From Eretmocerus hayati (lineage: Eukaryota > Arthropoda > Insecta > Hymenoptera > Aphelinidae), in assembly GCA_029851415.1 (NCBI GenBank), contig CM056742.1:95648976-95712975 (forward strand): DNA of 64,000 nt. Direction: 5' to 3'. This document shows, piece by piece, positions 1 to 12,093 of the stretch. Position numbers and translations under genes: made by a program. Positions within the stretch are counted from its first letter, which is position 1, and every line of letters starts with the position of its first letter. Below the pieces are notes generated by a model. The model saw only the letters and a program-made list of their open reading frames with translations, searched no databases and had not been told where the DNA came from.

Positions 1-2384
1 TGGTCAGTCACCCATGCTCACGAGGCCGAAATTGAGTCACACGGATTGTGAACGGGTATACGGGTAGACACGGGTTATCACTCTTGTGGTTAGCTGGCCA
101 AAATCGAGCCACACGGGTTGTGGACGGGAATACGGGTAGACACGGGTGATGACTGTTATGAATAACTGGCCAAAATCGAGTAACACGGGTAGTGAACGGG
201 AAAACGGGTAGACATGGGTGGTCAGTCTCCCATGCTCACGAGGCCGAAATCGTGTCACACGGGTTGTGAACGGGTACACGGGTAGACACGGGTGATCACT
301 CTTGTGGTTAGCTGGCCAAAATCAAGTCACACGGGTTGTGAACGGGAGAACGGGTACACACGGGTGGTCACTGAGATTGTTAGCTGGCCAAAATCGAGCC
401 ACACGGGTAGTGAACGGGAAAACGGGTAGACACGGGTGGTCAGTCCCATGTTCACGAGGCCGAAATCGTGTTACACGGGTTGTAAACGGGTAAACGGGTA
501 GACACGGGTGATCACTCTTGTGGTTAGCTGGCGAATATCGAGTCACACGGGTTGCGAACGGGAAAACGGGTAGACACGGATGGTCATCCCCATGCTCACG
601 AGGCCGAAATTGAGTCACAAGGCTTGTGAACGGGTAGAAGGGTAGACACGGGTGATCACTCTTGTGGTTAGCTGGCCAGAATCAAGCCACACGGGTTGTG
701 AACGGGGAGACGGGTACACACGGGTGATCACTGTTATGGTTAGCTGGCGAATATCGAGCCACACGGGTTGTGAACAGGAATACGGGTAGATACGGGTGGT
801 CACTGTTATGGTTAGCCGGCCAAAATCGAGCCACACGGGTTGGAACGGGAATACGGGTGGACACGGGTGATGACTGTTATGGTTAACTGGCCAAAATCGA
901 GTCACATGGGTAGTGAATGCGAAAACGGGTAGACACGGGTGGTCAGTCACATGCTCACGAGGCCGAAATTGAGTCACACGGGTTGTGAACGGGAATACGG
1001 GTAGACACGGGTGATGACTGTTATGGTTAACTGGTCAAAATCGAGTCACATGGGTAGTGAACGGGAAAACGGGTAGACACGGGTGGTCAGTCACATGTTC
1101 ACGAGGCCGAAATTGACTCACACGGGTTGTGAACGGGAATACGGGTAGACACGGGTGATCACTGTTATGGCTAGTTAGCCAAAATCGAGCCACACGGGTA
1201 GTGAACGGGAACACGGGTAGACACGGGTAGTCAGTCCCATGCTCACGAGGCTAAAATCGAGTCACACGGGTGGTGAACGGAAATACGGGTAGACACGGGT
1301 GATCACTCTTGTTGTTATCTGGCAAAAATCGAGCCATACGGGTTGTGAACGGGAATACGGGTGGACACGGGTGGTCAGTCTCCCATGCTCACTAGGCCGA
1401 AATTTAGTCACACGGATCGTGAACGGGTATACGGGTAGACACGGGTTATCACTCTTGTGGTTAACTGGCCAAACTCAAGCCACACGGGTTGTGAACGGGA
1501 AAACGGGTGGACACGGGTGATGACTGTTATGGTTAACTGGCCAAAATCGAGTCACACGGGTAGTGAACGGGAAAACGGGTAGACACGGGTGGTCACTGTT
1601 ATGGTTAGCTGGCCAAATTAGAGCCACACGAGTGGTGAACGGGAAAACGGGTAGACACGGGTGGTCAGTCTCCCATGCACACGAGGCCGAAACTGAGTCA
1701 CACGGGTTGTGAACGAGTATACGGGTAGACACGGGTAATCACTCTTGTGGTTAGCTGGCCAAAATCAAGCCCCACGGGTTGTGAACGGCAGAACGGGTAG
1801 ACACGGGTGATCACTGTTATGGTTAGCTGGCCAAAATCGAGCCACACGGGTAGTGAACGGGGAAACGGGTAGACACGGGCGATCACTGTTATGGTTAGCT
1901 GCAAAAATCGAGTCAACCGGGTAGTGAACGGGAAAACGGGTAGACACGGGTGGTCATTCCCATGCTCAAGAGGCCGAAATTGAGTCACACGGGTTGTGAA
2001 CGGGACAACGGGTAGACACGGGTAGCCAGTCTCCTATGCTCACGGAGCCGAAATTGAGTCACCCGGGATGTGAACGGGTATACGGGTAGACACGGGTGAT
2101 CACTCTTGTGGTTAGCTGGCCAGAATCAAGCCAGACGGGTTGTGAAAGGGAGAACGGGTAGACACGGGTGATCACTCTCGGTGTTAGCTGGCGAATATCG
2201 AGTCACACGGGTTGCGAACGAGAGAACGGGTAGACACGGATGGTCATCCCCATGCTCACGAGGCCGAAATTGAGCCACACGATTTGTGAACGGGAAGACG
2301 GGTAGACACGGGTGGTCAGGCCCATGCTGACGAGGCCAAAATTGAGCCACACGGGTGGTGAACGGGAAAACGGGTGGACACGGG
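1..2384 (+). repeat. 2384-bp higher-order unit, copy 1
   Basis: This unit contains 33 monomers and matches the next copy base for base at an offset of 2384 from position 1 to about 2178, with around ten or fewer substitutions noticed (for example near 619, 633, 1542, 1615). The length fits 33x72 plus five 74-bp monomers minus two single-base losses (near 833 and 1895). Its last 206 bp (2179-2384) hold a 'ctcggtg'/'gctgacgagg' module that copy 2 lacks and that reappears many times from 7.5 kb onward. The left end runs off the window, so earlier copies may exist. Confidence 0.9.
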
Positions 2385-4562
2385 TGGTCAGTCACCCATG
2401 CTCACGAGGCCGAAATTGAGTCACACGGATTGTGAACGGGTATACGGGTAGACACGGGTTATCACTCTTGTGGTTAGCTGGCCAAAATCGAGCCACACGG
2501 GTTGTGGACGGGAATACGGGTAGACACGGGTGATGACTGTTATGAATAACTGGCCAAAATCGAGTAACACGGGTAGTGAACGGGAAAACGGGTAGACATG
2601 GGTGGTCAGTCTCCCATGCTCACGAGGCCGAAATCGTGTCACACGGGTTGTGAACGGGTACACGGGTAGACACGGGTGATCACTCTTGTGGTTAGCTGGC
2701 CAAAATCAAGTCACACGGGTTGTGAACGGGAGAACGGGTACACACGGGTGGTCACTGAGATTGTTAGCTGGCCAAAATCGAGCCACACGGGTAGTGAACG
2801 GGAAAACGGGTAGACACGGGTGGTCAGTCCCATGTTCACGAGGCCGAAATCGTGTTACACGGGTTGTAAACGGGTAAACGGGTAGACACGGGTGATCACT
2901 CTTGTGGTTAGCTGGCGAATATCGAGTCACACGGGTTGCGAACGGGAAAACGGGTAGACACGGATGGTCATCCCCATGCTCACGAGGCCGAAATTGAGTC
3001 ACACGGCTTGTGAACGGGTAGACGGGTAGACACGGGTGATCACTCTTGTGGTTAGCTGGCCAGAATCAAGCCACACGGGTTGTGAACGGGAAGACGGGTA
3101 CACACGGGTGATCACTGTTATGGTTAGCTGGCGAATATCGAGCCACACGGGTTGTGAACAGGAATACGGGTAGATACGGGTGGTCACTGTTATGGTTAGC
3201 CGGCCAAAATCGAGCCACACGGGTTGGAACGGGAATACGGGTGGACACGGGTGATGACTGTTATGGTTAACTGGCCAAAATCGAGTCACATGGGTAGTGA
3301 ATGCGAAAACGGGTAGACACGGGTGGTCAGTCACATGCTCACGAGGCCGAAATTGAGTCACACGGGTTGTGAACGGGAATACGGGTAGACACGGGTGATG
3401 ACTGTTATGGTTAACTGGTCAAAATCGAGTCACATGGGTAGTGAACGGGAAAACGGGTAGTCACGGGTGGTCAGTCACATGTTCACGAGGCCGAAATTGA
3501 CTCACACGGGTTGTGAACGGGAATACGGGTAGACACGGGTGATCACTGTTATGGCTAGTTAGCCAAAATCGAGCCACACGGGTAGTGAACGGGAACACGG
3601 GTAGACACGGGTAGTCAGTCCCATGCTCACGAGGCTAAAATCGAGTCACACGGGTGGTGAACGGAAATACGGGTAGACACGGGTGATCACTCTTGTTGTT
3701 ATCTGGCAAAAATCGAGCCATACGGGTTGTGAACGGGAATACGGGTGGACACGGGTGGTCAGTCTCCCATGCTCACTAGGCCGAAATTTAGTCACACGGA
3801 TCGTGAACGGGTATACGGGTAGACACGGGTTATCACTCTTGTGGTTAACTGGCCAAACTCAAGCCACACGGGTTGTGAACGGGAAAACGGGTGGACACGG
3901 GTGATGACTGTTATGGTTAACTGGCCAAAAACGAGTCACACGGGTAGTGAACGGGAAAACGGGTAGACACGGGTGGTCACTGTTATGGTTAGCTGGCCAA
4001 AATAGAGCCACACGAGTGGTGAACGGGAAAACGGGTAGACACGGGTGGTCAGTCTCCCATGCACACGAGGGCGAAACTGAGTCACACGGGTTGTGAACGA
4101 GTATACGGGTAGACACGGGTAATCACTCTTGTGGTTAGCTGGCCAAAATCAAGCCCCACGGGTTGTGAACGGCAGAACGGGTAGACACGGGTGATCACTG
4201 TTATGGTTAGCTGGCCAAAATCGAGCCACACGGGTAGTGAACGGGGAAACGGGTAGACACGGGCGATCACTGTTATGGTTAGCTGCAAAAATCGAGTCAA
4301 CCGGGTAGTGAACGGGAAAACGGGTAGACACGGGTGGTCATTCCCATGCTCAAGAGGCCGAAATTGAGTCACACGGGTTGTGAACGGGACAACGGGTAGA
4401 CACGGGTAGCCAGTCTCCTATGCTCACGGAGCCGAAATTGAGTCACCCGGGATGTGAACGGGTATACGGGTAGACACGGGTGATCACTCTTGTGGTTAGC
4501 TGGCCAGAATCAAGCCAGACGGGTTGTGAAAGGGAGAACGGGTAGACACGGGTGATCACTCT
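2385..4562 (+). repeat. 2384-bp higher-order unit, copy 2 (incomplete)
   Basis: This copy begins 'tggtcagtcacccatg' exactly as position 1 does and follows copy 1 to about 4562. There copy 1 continues with 'cggtgttagctgg' and this copy switches to 'tgtggttagctgg'. The switch marks a recombination junction: downstream sequence belongs to a different duplicated block (see 4124-8262). Private differences include 'tagtcacggg' near 3458 and 'gagggcgaaact' near 4070. Confidence 0.88.
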
Positions 4563-7500
4563 TGTGGTTAGCTGGCTAGAATCAAGCCAGACAGGTTGTG
4601 AACGGGAGAACGGGTAGACACGGGTGATCATTGCTATGGTTAGCTGGCGAATATCGAGCCACACGGGTTGTGAACAGGAATAAGGGTAGATACGGGTTAT
4701 CACTCTTGTGGTTAGCTGGCCAGAATCAAGCTACACGGGTTGTGAACGGGAAGACGGGTAGACACGGGTGATCACTGTTATGGTTAGCTGGCGAATATCG
4801 AGCCACACGGGTTGTGAACAGGAATACGGGTAGATACGGGTGGTCACTGTTGTGGTTAGCCGGCCAAAATCGAGCCACACGGGTTGTGAACGGGAATACA
4901 GGTGGACACGGGTGATGACTGTTATGGTTAACTGGCCAAAATCGAGTCACACGGGTAGTGAACGCGAAAACGGGTAGACACGGGTGGTCAGTCTCCCATG
5001 CTCACGAGGCCGAAATTGAGTCACACGGATTGTGAACGGGTATACGGGTAGACACGGGTTATCACTCTTGTGGTTAGCTGGCCAAAATCAAGCCACACGG
5101 GTTGTGAACGGGAAATCGGGTGGACACGGGTGGTCAGTCTCCCATGCTCACGAGGCCGAAATTGAGTCACATGGATTGTGAACGGGTATACGGGTAGACA
5201 CGGGTTATCACTCTTGTGGTTAGCTGGCCAAAATCAAGCCACACGGGTTGTGAACGGGAATACGGGTAGACACGGGTGATGACTGTTATGGTTAACTGGC
5301 CAAAATCGAGTCACACGGGCAGTGAACGGGAAAACGGGTAGACACGGGTGGTCACTGTTATGGTTAGCTGGCCAAAATAGAGCCACACGAGTGGTGAACG
5401 GGAAAACGGGTAGACACGGGTGGTCAGTCTCCCATGTACACGAGGCCGAAACTGAGTCACACGGGTTGTGAACGGGTATACGGGTAGACACGGGTGATCA
5501 CTGTTATGGTTAGCTGGCCAAAATCGAGCCACACGGGTAGTGAACGGGAATCGGGTAGACACGGGCGATCACTGTTATGGTTAGCTGCAAATATCGAGTC
5601 AACCGGGTAGTGAACGGGAAAACGGGTAGACACGGGTGGTCATTTCCATGCTCAAGAGGCCGAAATTGAGTCACACGGGTTGTGAACGGGACAACGGGTA
5701 GACACGGGTAGCCAGTCTCCCATGCTCACGAAGCCGAAATTGAGTCACCCGGGATGTGAACGGGTATACGGGTAGACACGGGTGATCACTCTTGTGGTTA
5801 GCTGGCCAGAATCAAGCCAGACGGGTTGTGAAAGGGAGAACGGGAAGACACGGGTGATCACTCTTGTGGTTAGCTGGCCAGAATCAAGCCAGACAGGTTG
5901 TGAACGGGAGAACGGGTAGACACGGGTGATCATTGCTATGGTTAGCTGGCCCAAATCGAGCCACACGGCTTGTGAACGGGTATACGGGTAGACACGGGTG
6001 ATCACTCTTGTGGTTAGCTGGCCAGAATCAAGCCAGACGGGTTGTGAAAGGGAGAACGGGTAGACACGGGTGATCACTCTTGTGGTTAGCTGGCCGGAAT
6101 AAAGCCAGACAGGTTGTGAACGGGAGAACGGGTAGACACGGGTGATCATTGCTATGGTTAGCTGGCCAAAATTGAGCCACACGGCTCGTGAACGGGTAAA
6201 CGGGTAGACACGGGTGATAACTCTTGTGATTAGCTCGCCAAAATCAAGCCACACGGGTTGTGAACGGGTATACGGGTAGACACGGGTGATCACTCATGTG
6301 GTTAGCTGGCGAATATCGAGTCATACGGGTTGCGAACAGGAAAACGGGTAGACACGGATGGTCATTTCCATGCTCACGAGGCCGAAATTGAGTCACACGG
6401 CTTGTGAACGGGTATACGGGTAGACACGGGTGATCACTCTTGTGGTTAGCTGGCCAGAATCGAGCCCCACGGTTAGTGAACGGGAGAAGGGGTAGACACG
6501 GATAGTCATCCCCATGCTCACGAGGCCGAAATTGAGTCACACGGCTTGTGAACGGATATACGGGGAGACACGGGTGATCACTCTTGTGGTTAGCTGGCCA
6601 GAATCAAGCCAGACGGGTTGTGAAAGGGAGAACGGGTAGACACGGGTGATCACTCTTGTGGTTAGCTGGCCAGAATCAAGCCAGACAGGTAGTGAACGGG
6701 AGAACGGGTAGACACGGGTGATCATTGCTATGGTTAGCTGGCCAAAATCGAGCCACACGACTTGTGAACGAGTATACGGGTAGACACGGGTGATCACTCT
6801 TGTGATGAGCCGGCCAAAATCAAGCCACACGGGTTGTGAACGGGTATACGGGTAGACACGGGTGATCACTCTTGTGGTTAGCTGGCCAGAATCGAGCCCC
6901 ACGGTTAGTGAACGGGGAAACGGGTAGACACGGGTGGTCAGTCCCATGCTCACGAGGCGAGAATCGAGCCACACGGGTGGGAAACGGGTAAACGGGTAGA
7001 CACGAGTGGTCAGTCCCATGCTCACGAGCCCGAAATTGAGTCACACGGATTGTGAACGGGTATACGGGTAGACACGGGTGATCACTATGTGCTTAGCTGG
7101 CCAAAATCAAGCCACACGGGTTGTGAACGCGAAGAACGGTAGACACGGGTGGTCACTGTTATGGTTAGCTGGCCAGAATCGAGCCACACGGGTTATGTAC
7201 GGGAGAACGGGTGGACAAGGGTGGTCAGTCCCATGCTCAAGAGGCCAAAATCGTGTCACACGGGTTGTGAACGGGTATACGGGTAGACACGGGTGATCAC
7301 TCTTGTGGTTAGCTGGCCAAAATCGAGCCGCACGGCTTGTGAACGGGTATACGGGTAGACACGGGTGATGACTCTTGTGGTTGGCTGGCCAAAATCAAGC
7401 CACACGGGTTGTGAACGGGTATACGGGTGGAAACGGGTGATCACTCTTGTGGTTAGCTGGCCAACATCAAGCCTCACGGGTTGTGAACGGGTATACGGGT

Positions 7501-8262
7501 AGACACGGGTGATCACTCTCGGTGTTAGCTGGCGAATATCGAGTCACACGGGTTGCGAACGAGAGAACGGGTAGACACGGATGGTCATCCCCATGCTCAC
7601 GAGGCCGAAATTGAGCCACACGATTTGTGAACGGGAAGACGGGTAGACACGGGTGGTCAGGCCCATGCTGACGAGGCCAAAATTGAGCCACACGGGTGGT
7701 GAACGGGAAAACGGGTGGACACGGGTGGTCAGTCTCCCATGCTCACGAGGCCGAAATCGAGTCACACGGGTTGTGAACGGGTATACGGGTAGACACGGTC
7801 GATCACTCTTGTGGTTAGCTGGCCAGAATCAAGCCAAACGGGTTGTGAACGGGTATACGGGTAGACACGGGTGATGACTCTTGTGGTTGGCTGGCCAAAA
7901 TCAAGCCACACGGGTTGTGAACGGGTATACGGGTGGAAACGGGTGATCACTCTTGTGGTTAGCTGTCCAACATCAAGCCTCACGGGTTGTGAACGGGTAT
8001 ACGGGTAGACACGGGTGATCACTCTCGGTGTTAGCTGGCGAATATCGAGTCACACGGGTTGCGAACGAGAGAACGGGTAGACACGGATGGTCATCCCCAT
8101 GCTCACGAGGCCGAAATTGAGCCACACGATTTGTGAACGGGAAGACGGGTAGACACGGGTGGTCAGGCCCATGCTGACGAGGCCAAAATTGAGCCACACG
8201 GGTGGTGAACGGGAAAACGGGTGGACACGGGTGGTCAGTCTCCCATGCTCACGAGGCCGAAA
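4124..8262 (+). repeat. Long block, copy 1 (recurs at 11706-15554)
   Basis: Monomer order and private variants are shared with 11706-15554. The offset is 7582 up to about 5110 and 7292 from about 5410, so this copy has about 290 bp (four monomers) that the other lacks. Within it, 5745-6293 and 6537-7025 are rich in 'ccagaatcaagccagac' monomers alternating with 'gatcattgctatgg' monomers, an arrangement seen again near 13037 and 13829. The right boundary is where 'gaggccgaaattgag' here differs from 'gaggccgaaatcgag' at 15548. Confidence 0.82.
5494..5564 (+). repeat. Representative 71-bp monomer variant
   Basis: This monomer has 'gggaatcgggtag' where the canonical form has 'gggtatacgggtag', a net loss of one base. 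The same variant recurs near 12840, 44125 and 53995. Other 71-bp monomers arise from 'ctgcaaa' replacing 'ctggccaaa' (near 1890, 4275, 5585, 9195, 11870, 12880, 44160, 54035) and from 'gagaaacggg' replacing 'gagaatacggg' (near 44840, 47360, 49810, 54715). Recurrence at homologous places shows these indels were copied along with larger blocks. Confidence 0.82.
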
Positions 8263-8263
8263 T
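7341..8263 (+). repeat. 506-bp heptamer module, tandem pair
   Basis: Seven monomers (one of 74 bp) are repeated at an offset of 506. Signatures in order are 'ttggctggcc', 'tacgggtggaaacggg', 'ccaacatcaagcc', 'ctcggtgttagctggcg', 'cacgatttgtgaac' and 'ggcccatgctgacgagg'. The same module is paired again near 10013, 14633, 16297, 26500 and 34085, and occurs singly near 18620, 22380, 24475, 28740, 31995, 36330, 38645, 40670, 56745, 58985, 61010 and 62305. It is the most frequently reused mid-scale building block in the window. Confidence 0.87.
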
Positions 8264-8304
8264 TGAGTCACACGGATTGTGAACGGGTATACGGGTAGAC
8301 ACGG
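8231..8304 (+). repeat. Representative 74-bp monomer (family B)
   Basis: Family B replaces the left half by 'ccatgctcacgaggccgaaa' and begins GTGGTCAG instead of GTGATCAC. The long form carries two extra bases ('tc' in 'gtcagtctccc') and is 74 bp; a short form with 'gtcagtccc' is 72 bp. B monomers occur every few monomers throughout the window and act as useful landmarks. The 2-bp excess explains why larger units exceed multiples of 72: 506 is 7x72+2, 1664 is 23x72+8 and 7292 is 101x72+20. Confidence 0.88.
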
Positions 8305-9448
8305 GTTATCACTCTTGTGGTTAGCTGGCCAAAATCAAGCCACACGGGTTGTGAACGGGAATACGGGTAGACACGGGTGATCACTGTTATGGTTAGCTGG
8401 CCAAAATCAAGCCACACGGGTTGTGAATGCGGAGACGGGTAGACACGGGTTATCACTCTTGTGGTTAGCTGGCCAAAATCAAGCCACACGGGTTTTGAAC
8501 GGGAAAACGGGTGGACACGGGTGGTCAGTCTCCCATGCTCACGAGGCCGAAATTGAGTCACACGGATTGTGAACGGGTATACGGGTAGACACGGGTTATC
8601 ACTCTTGTGGTTAGCTGGCCAAAATCAAGCCACACGGGTTGTGAACGGGAATACGGGTAGACACGGGTGATGACTGTTATGGTTAACTGGCCAAAATTGA
8701 GTCACACGGGTAGTGAACGGGAAAACGGGTAGACACGGGTGGTCAGTCTCCCATGCTCACGAGGCCGAAAACGTGTCACACGGGTTGTGAACGGGTACAC
8801 GGGTAGATACGGGTGATCACTCTTGTGGTTAGCTGGCCAAAATCAAGTCACACGGGTTGTGAACGGGAGAACGGGTAGACACGGGTGGTCACTGAAATTG
8901 TTAGCTGGCCAAAATCGAGCCACACGGGTAGTGAACGGGAGAACGGGTAGACACGGGTGGTCAGTCCCATGCTCACGAGGCCGAAATCGTGTTACACGGG
9001 TTGTGAACGGGTATACGGGTAGACACGGGTGATCACTCTTGTGGTTAGCTGGCCAAAATCAAGCCCCACGGGTTGTGAACGGCAGAACGGGTAGACACGG
9101 GTGATCACTGTTATGGTTAGCTGGCCAAAATCGAGCCACACGGGTAGTGAACGGGGAAACGGGTAGACACGGGCGATCACTGTTATGGTTAGCTGCAAAA
9201 ATCGAGTCAACCGGGTAGTGAACGGGAAAACGGGTAGACACGGGTGGTCATACCCATGCTCAAGAGGCCGAAATTGAGTCACACGGGTTGTGAACGGGAC
9301 AACGGGTAGACACGGGTAGCCAGTCTCCTATGCTCACGGAGCCGAAATTGAGTCACCCGGGATGTGAACGGGTATACGGGTAGACACGGGTGATCACTCT
9401 TGTGGTTAGCTGGCCAGAATCGAGCCCCACGGTTAGTGAACGGGGAAA

Positions 9449-12093
9449 CGGGTAGACACGGGTGATCACTCTTGTGATGAGCCGGCCAAAATCAAGCCAC
9501 ACGGGTTGTGAACGGGTATACGGGTAGACACGGGTGATCACTCTTGTGGTAAGCTGGCCAGAATCGAGCCCCACGGTTAGTGAACGGGGAAACGGGTAGA
9601 CACGGGTGGTCAGTCCCATGCTCACGAGGCGAGAATCGAGCCACACGGGTGGGAAACGGGTAAACGGGTAGACACGAGTGGTCAGTCCCATGCTCACGAG
9701 CCCGAAATTGAGTCAGACGGATTGTGAACGGGTATACGGGTAGACACGGGTGATCACTATGTGCTTAGCTGGCCAAAATCAAGCCACACGGGTTGTGAAC
9801 GCGAAGAACGGTAGACACGGGTGGTCACTGTTATGGTTAGCTGGCCAGAATCGAGCCACACGGGTTATGTACGGGAGAACGGGTGGACAAGGGTGGTCAG
9901 TCCCATGCTCAAGAGGCCAAAATCGTGTCACACGGGTTGTGAACGGGTATACGGGTAGACACGGGTGATCACTCTTGTGGTTAGCTGGCCAAAATCGAGC
10001 CGCACGGCTTGTGAACGGGTATACGGGTAGACACGGGTGATGACTCTTGTGGTTGGCTGGCCAAAATCAAGCCACACGGGTTGTGAACGGGTATACGGGT
10101 GGAAACGGGTGATCACTCTTGTGGTTAGCTGGCCAACATCAAGCCTCACGGGTTGTGAACGGGTATACGGGTAGACACGGGTGATCACTCTCGGTGTTAG
10201 CTGGCGAATATCGAGTCACACGGGTTGCGAACGAGAGAACGGGTAGACACGGATGGTCATCCCCATGCTCACGAGGCCGAAATTGAGCCACACGATTTGT
10301 GAACGGGAAGACGGGTAGACACGGGTGGTCAGGCCCATGCTGACGAGGCCAAAATTGAGCCACACGGGTGGTGAACGGGAAAACGGGTGGACACGGGTGG
10401 TCAGTCTCCCATGCTCACGAGGCCGAAATCGAGTCACACGGGTTGTGAACGGGTATACGGGTAGACACGGTCGATCACTCTTGTGGTTAGCTGGCCAGAA
10501 TCAAGCCAAACGGGTTGTGAACGGGTATACGGGTAGACACGGGTGATGACTCTTGTGGTTGGCTGGCCAAAATCAAGCCACACGGGTTGTGAACGGGTAT
10601 ACGGGTGGAAACGGGTGATCACTCTTGTGGTTAGCTGTCCAACATCAAGCCTCACGGGTTGTGAACGGGTATACGGGTAGACACGGGTGATCACTCTCGG
10701 TGTTAGCTGGCGAATATCGAGTCACACGGGTTGCGAACGAGAGAACGGGTAGACACGGATGGTCATCCCCATGCTCACGAGGCCGAAATTGAGCCACACG
10801 ATTTGTGAACGGGAAGACGGGTAGACACGGGTGGTCAGGCCCATGCTGACGAGGCCAAAATTGAGCCACACGGGTGGTGAACGGGAAAACGGGTGGACAC
10901 GGGTGGTCAGTCTCCCATGCTCACGAGGCCGAAATTGAGTCACACGGATTGTGAACGGGTATACGGGTAGACACGGGTTATCACTCTTGTGGTTAGCTGG
11001 CCAAAATCAAGCCACACGGGTTGTGAACGGGAATACGGGTAGACACGGGTGATCACTGTTATGGTTAGCTGGCCAAAATCAAGCCACACGGGTTGTGAAT
11101 GCGGAGACGGGTAGACACGGGTTATCACTCTTGTGGTTAGCTGGCCAAAATCAAGCCACACGGGTTTTGAACGGGAAAACGGGTGGACACGGGTGGTCAG
11201 TCTCCCATGCTCACGAGGCCGAAATTGAGTCACACGGATTGTGAACGGGTATACGGGTAGACACGGGTTATCACTCTTGTGGTTAGCTGGCCAAAATCAA
11301 GCCACACGGGTTGTGAACGGGAATACGGGTAGACACGGGTGATGACTGTTATGGTTAACTGGCCAAAATTGAGTCACACGGGTAGTGAACGGGAAAACGG
11401 GTAGACACGGGTGGTCAGTCTCCCATGCTCACGAGGCCGAAAACGTGTCACACGGGTTGTGAACGGGTACACGGGTAGATACGGGTGATCACTCTTGTGG
11501 TTAGCTGGCCAAAATCAAGTCACACGGGTTGTGAACGGGAGAACGGGTAGACACGGGTGGTCACTGAAATTGTTAGCTGGCCAAAATCGAGCCACACGGG
11601 TAGTGAACGGGAGAACGGGTAGACACGGGTGGTCAGTCCCATGCTCACGAGGCCGAAATCGTGTTACACGGGTTGTGAACGGGTATACGGGTAGACACGG
11701 GTGATCACTCTTGTGGTTAGCTGGCCAAAATCAAGCCCCACGGGTTGTGAACGGCAGAACGGGTAGACACGGGTGATCACTGTTATGGTTAGCTGGCCAA
11801 AATCGAGCCACACGGGTAGTGAACGGGGAAACGGGTAGACACGGGCGATCACTGTTATGGTTAGCTGCAAAAATCGAGTCAACCGGGTAGTGAACGGGAA
11901 AACGGGTAGACACGGGTGGTCATACCCATGCTCAAGAGGCCGAAATTGAGTCACACGGGTTGTGAACGGGACAACGGGTAGACACGGGTAGCCAGTCTCC
12001 TATGCTCACGGAGCCGAGATTGAGTCACCCGGGATGTGAACGGGTATACGGGTAGACACGGGTGATCACTCTTGTGGTTAGCTGGCCAGAATC
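9449..12093 (+). repeat. 2672-bp higher-order unit, copy 2
   Basis: This near-identical tandem copy of 6777-9421 also carries the 506-bp pair (about 10013-10518 and 10519-10935). It ends where 'ccagaatcgagcccc' in copy 1 becomes 'ccagaatcaagccagac'. From about 11706 it doubles as the left part of the block that matches 4124 onward, so the two duplications overlap. The tandem event therefore used material already shared with the 4-kb region. Confidence 0.88.

Larger units (their letters stand above)
6777..9448 (+). repeat. 2672-bp higher-order unit, copy 1
   Basis: The unit (37x72+8) starts at a 'cttgtgatgagccggcc' monomer and matches the next copy to position 9421. By eye I found only about three differences in 2.6 kb (6881 against 9551, 7045 against 9716, 9346 against 12017). 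It contains an internal 506-bp tandem pair (7341-7846 and 7847-8263) and the rare 'ctatgtgcttagctgg' monomer near 7085. Confidence 0.9.

Noticed and set aside
5745..6293. Minus-strand open frame of 182 codons with a 24-residue repeat (core TRVYPYTRSQPVWLDFGQ), also at 13037-13585, 46121-46669 and 48640-49188
   Set aside because: 72 bp is 24 codons, so any frame free of stops in one monomer stays open through consecutive 72-bp monomers. Other frames of the same stretches are open too (for example the PCLPVYPFTTRVARFWPAN frame), and frames break wherever a 71- or 74-bp monomer occurs. There is no start context, signal, intron pattern or conserved frame across copies, so I do not call it a gene.
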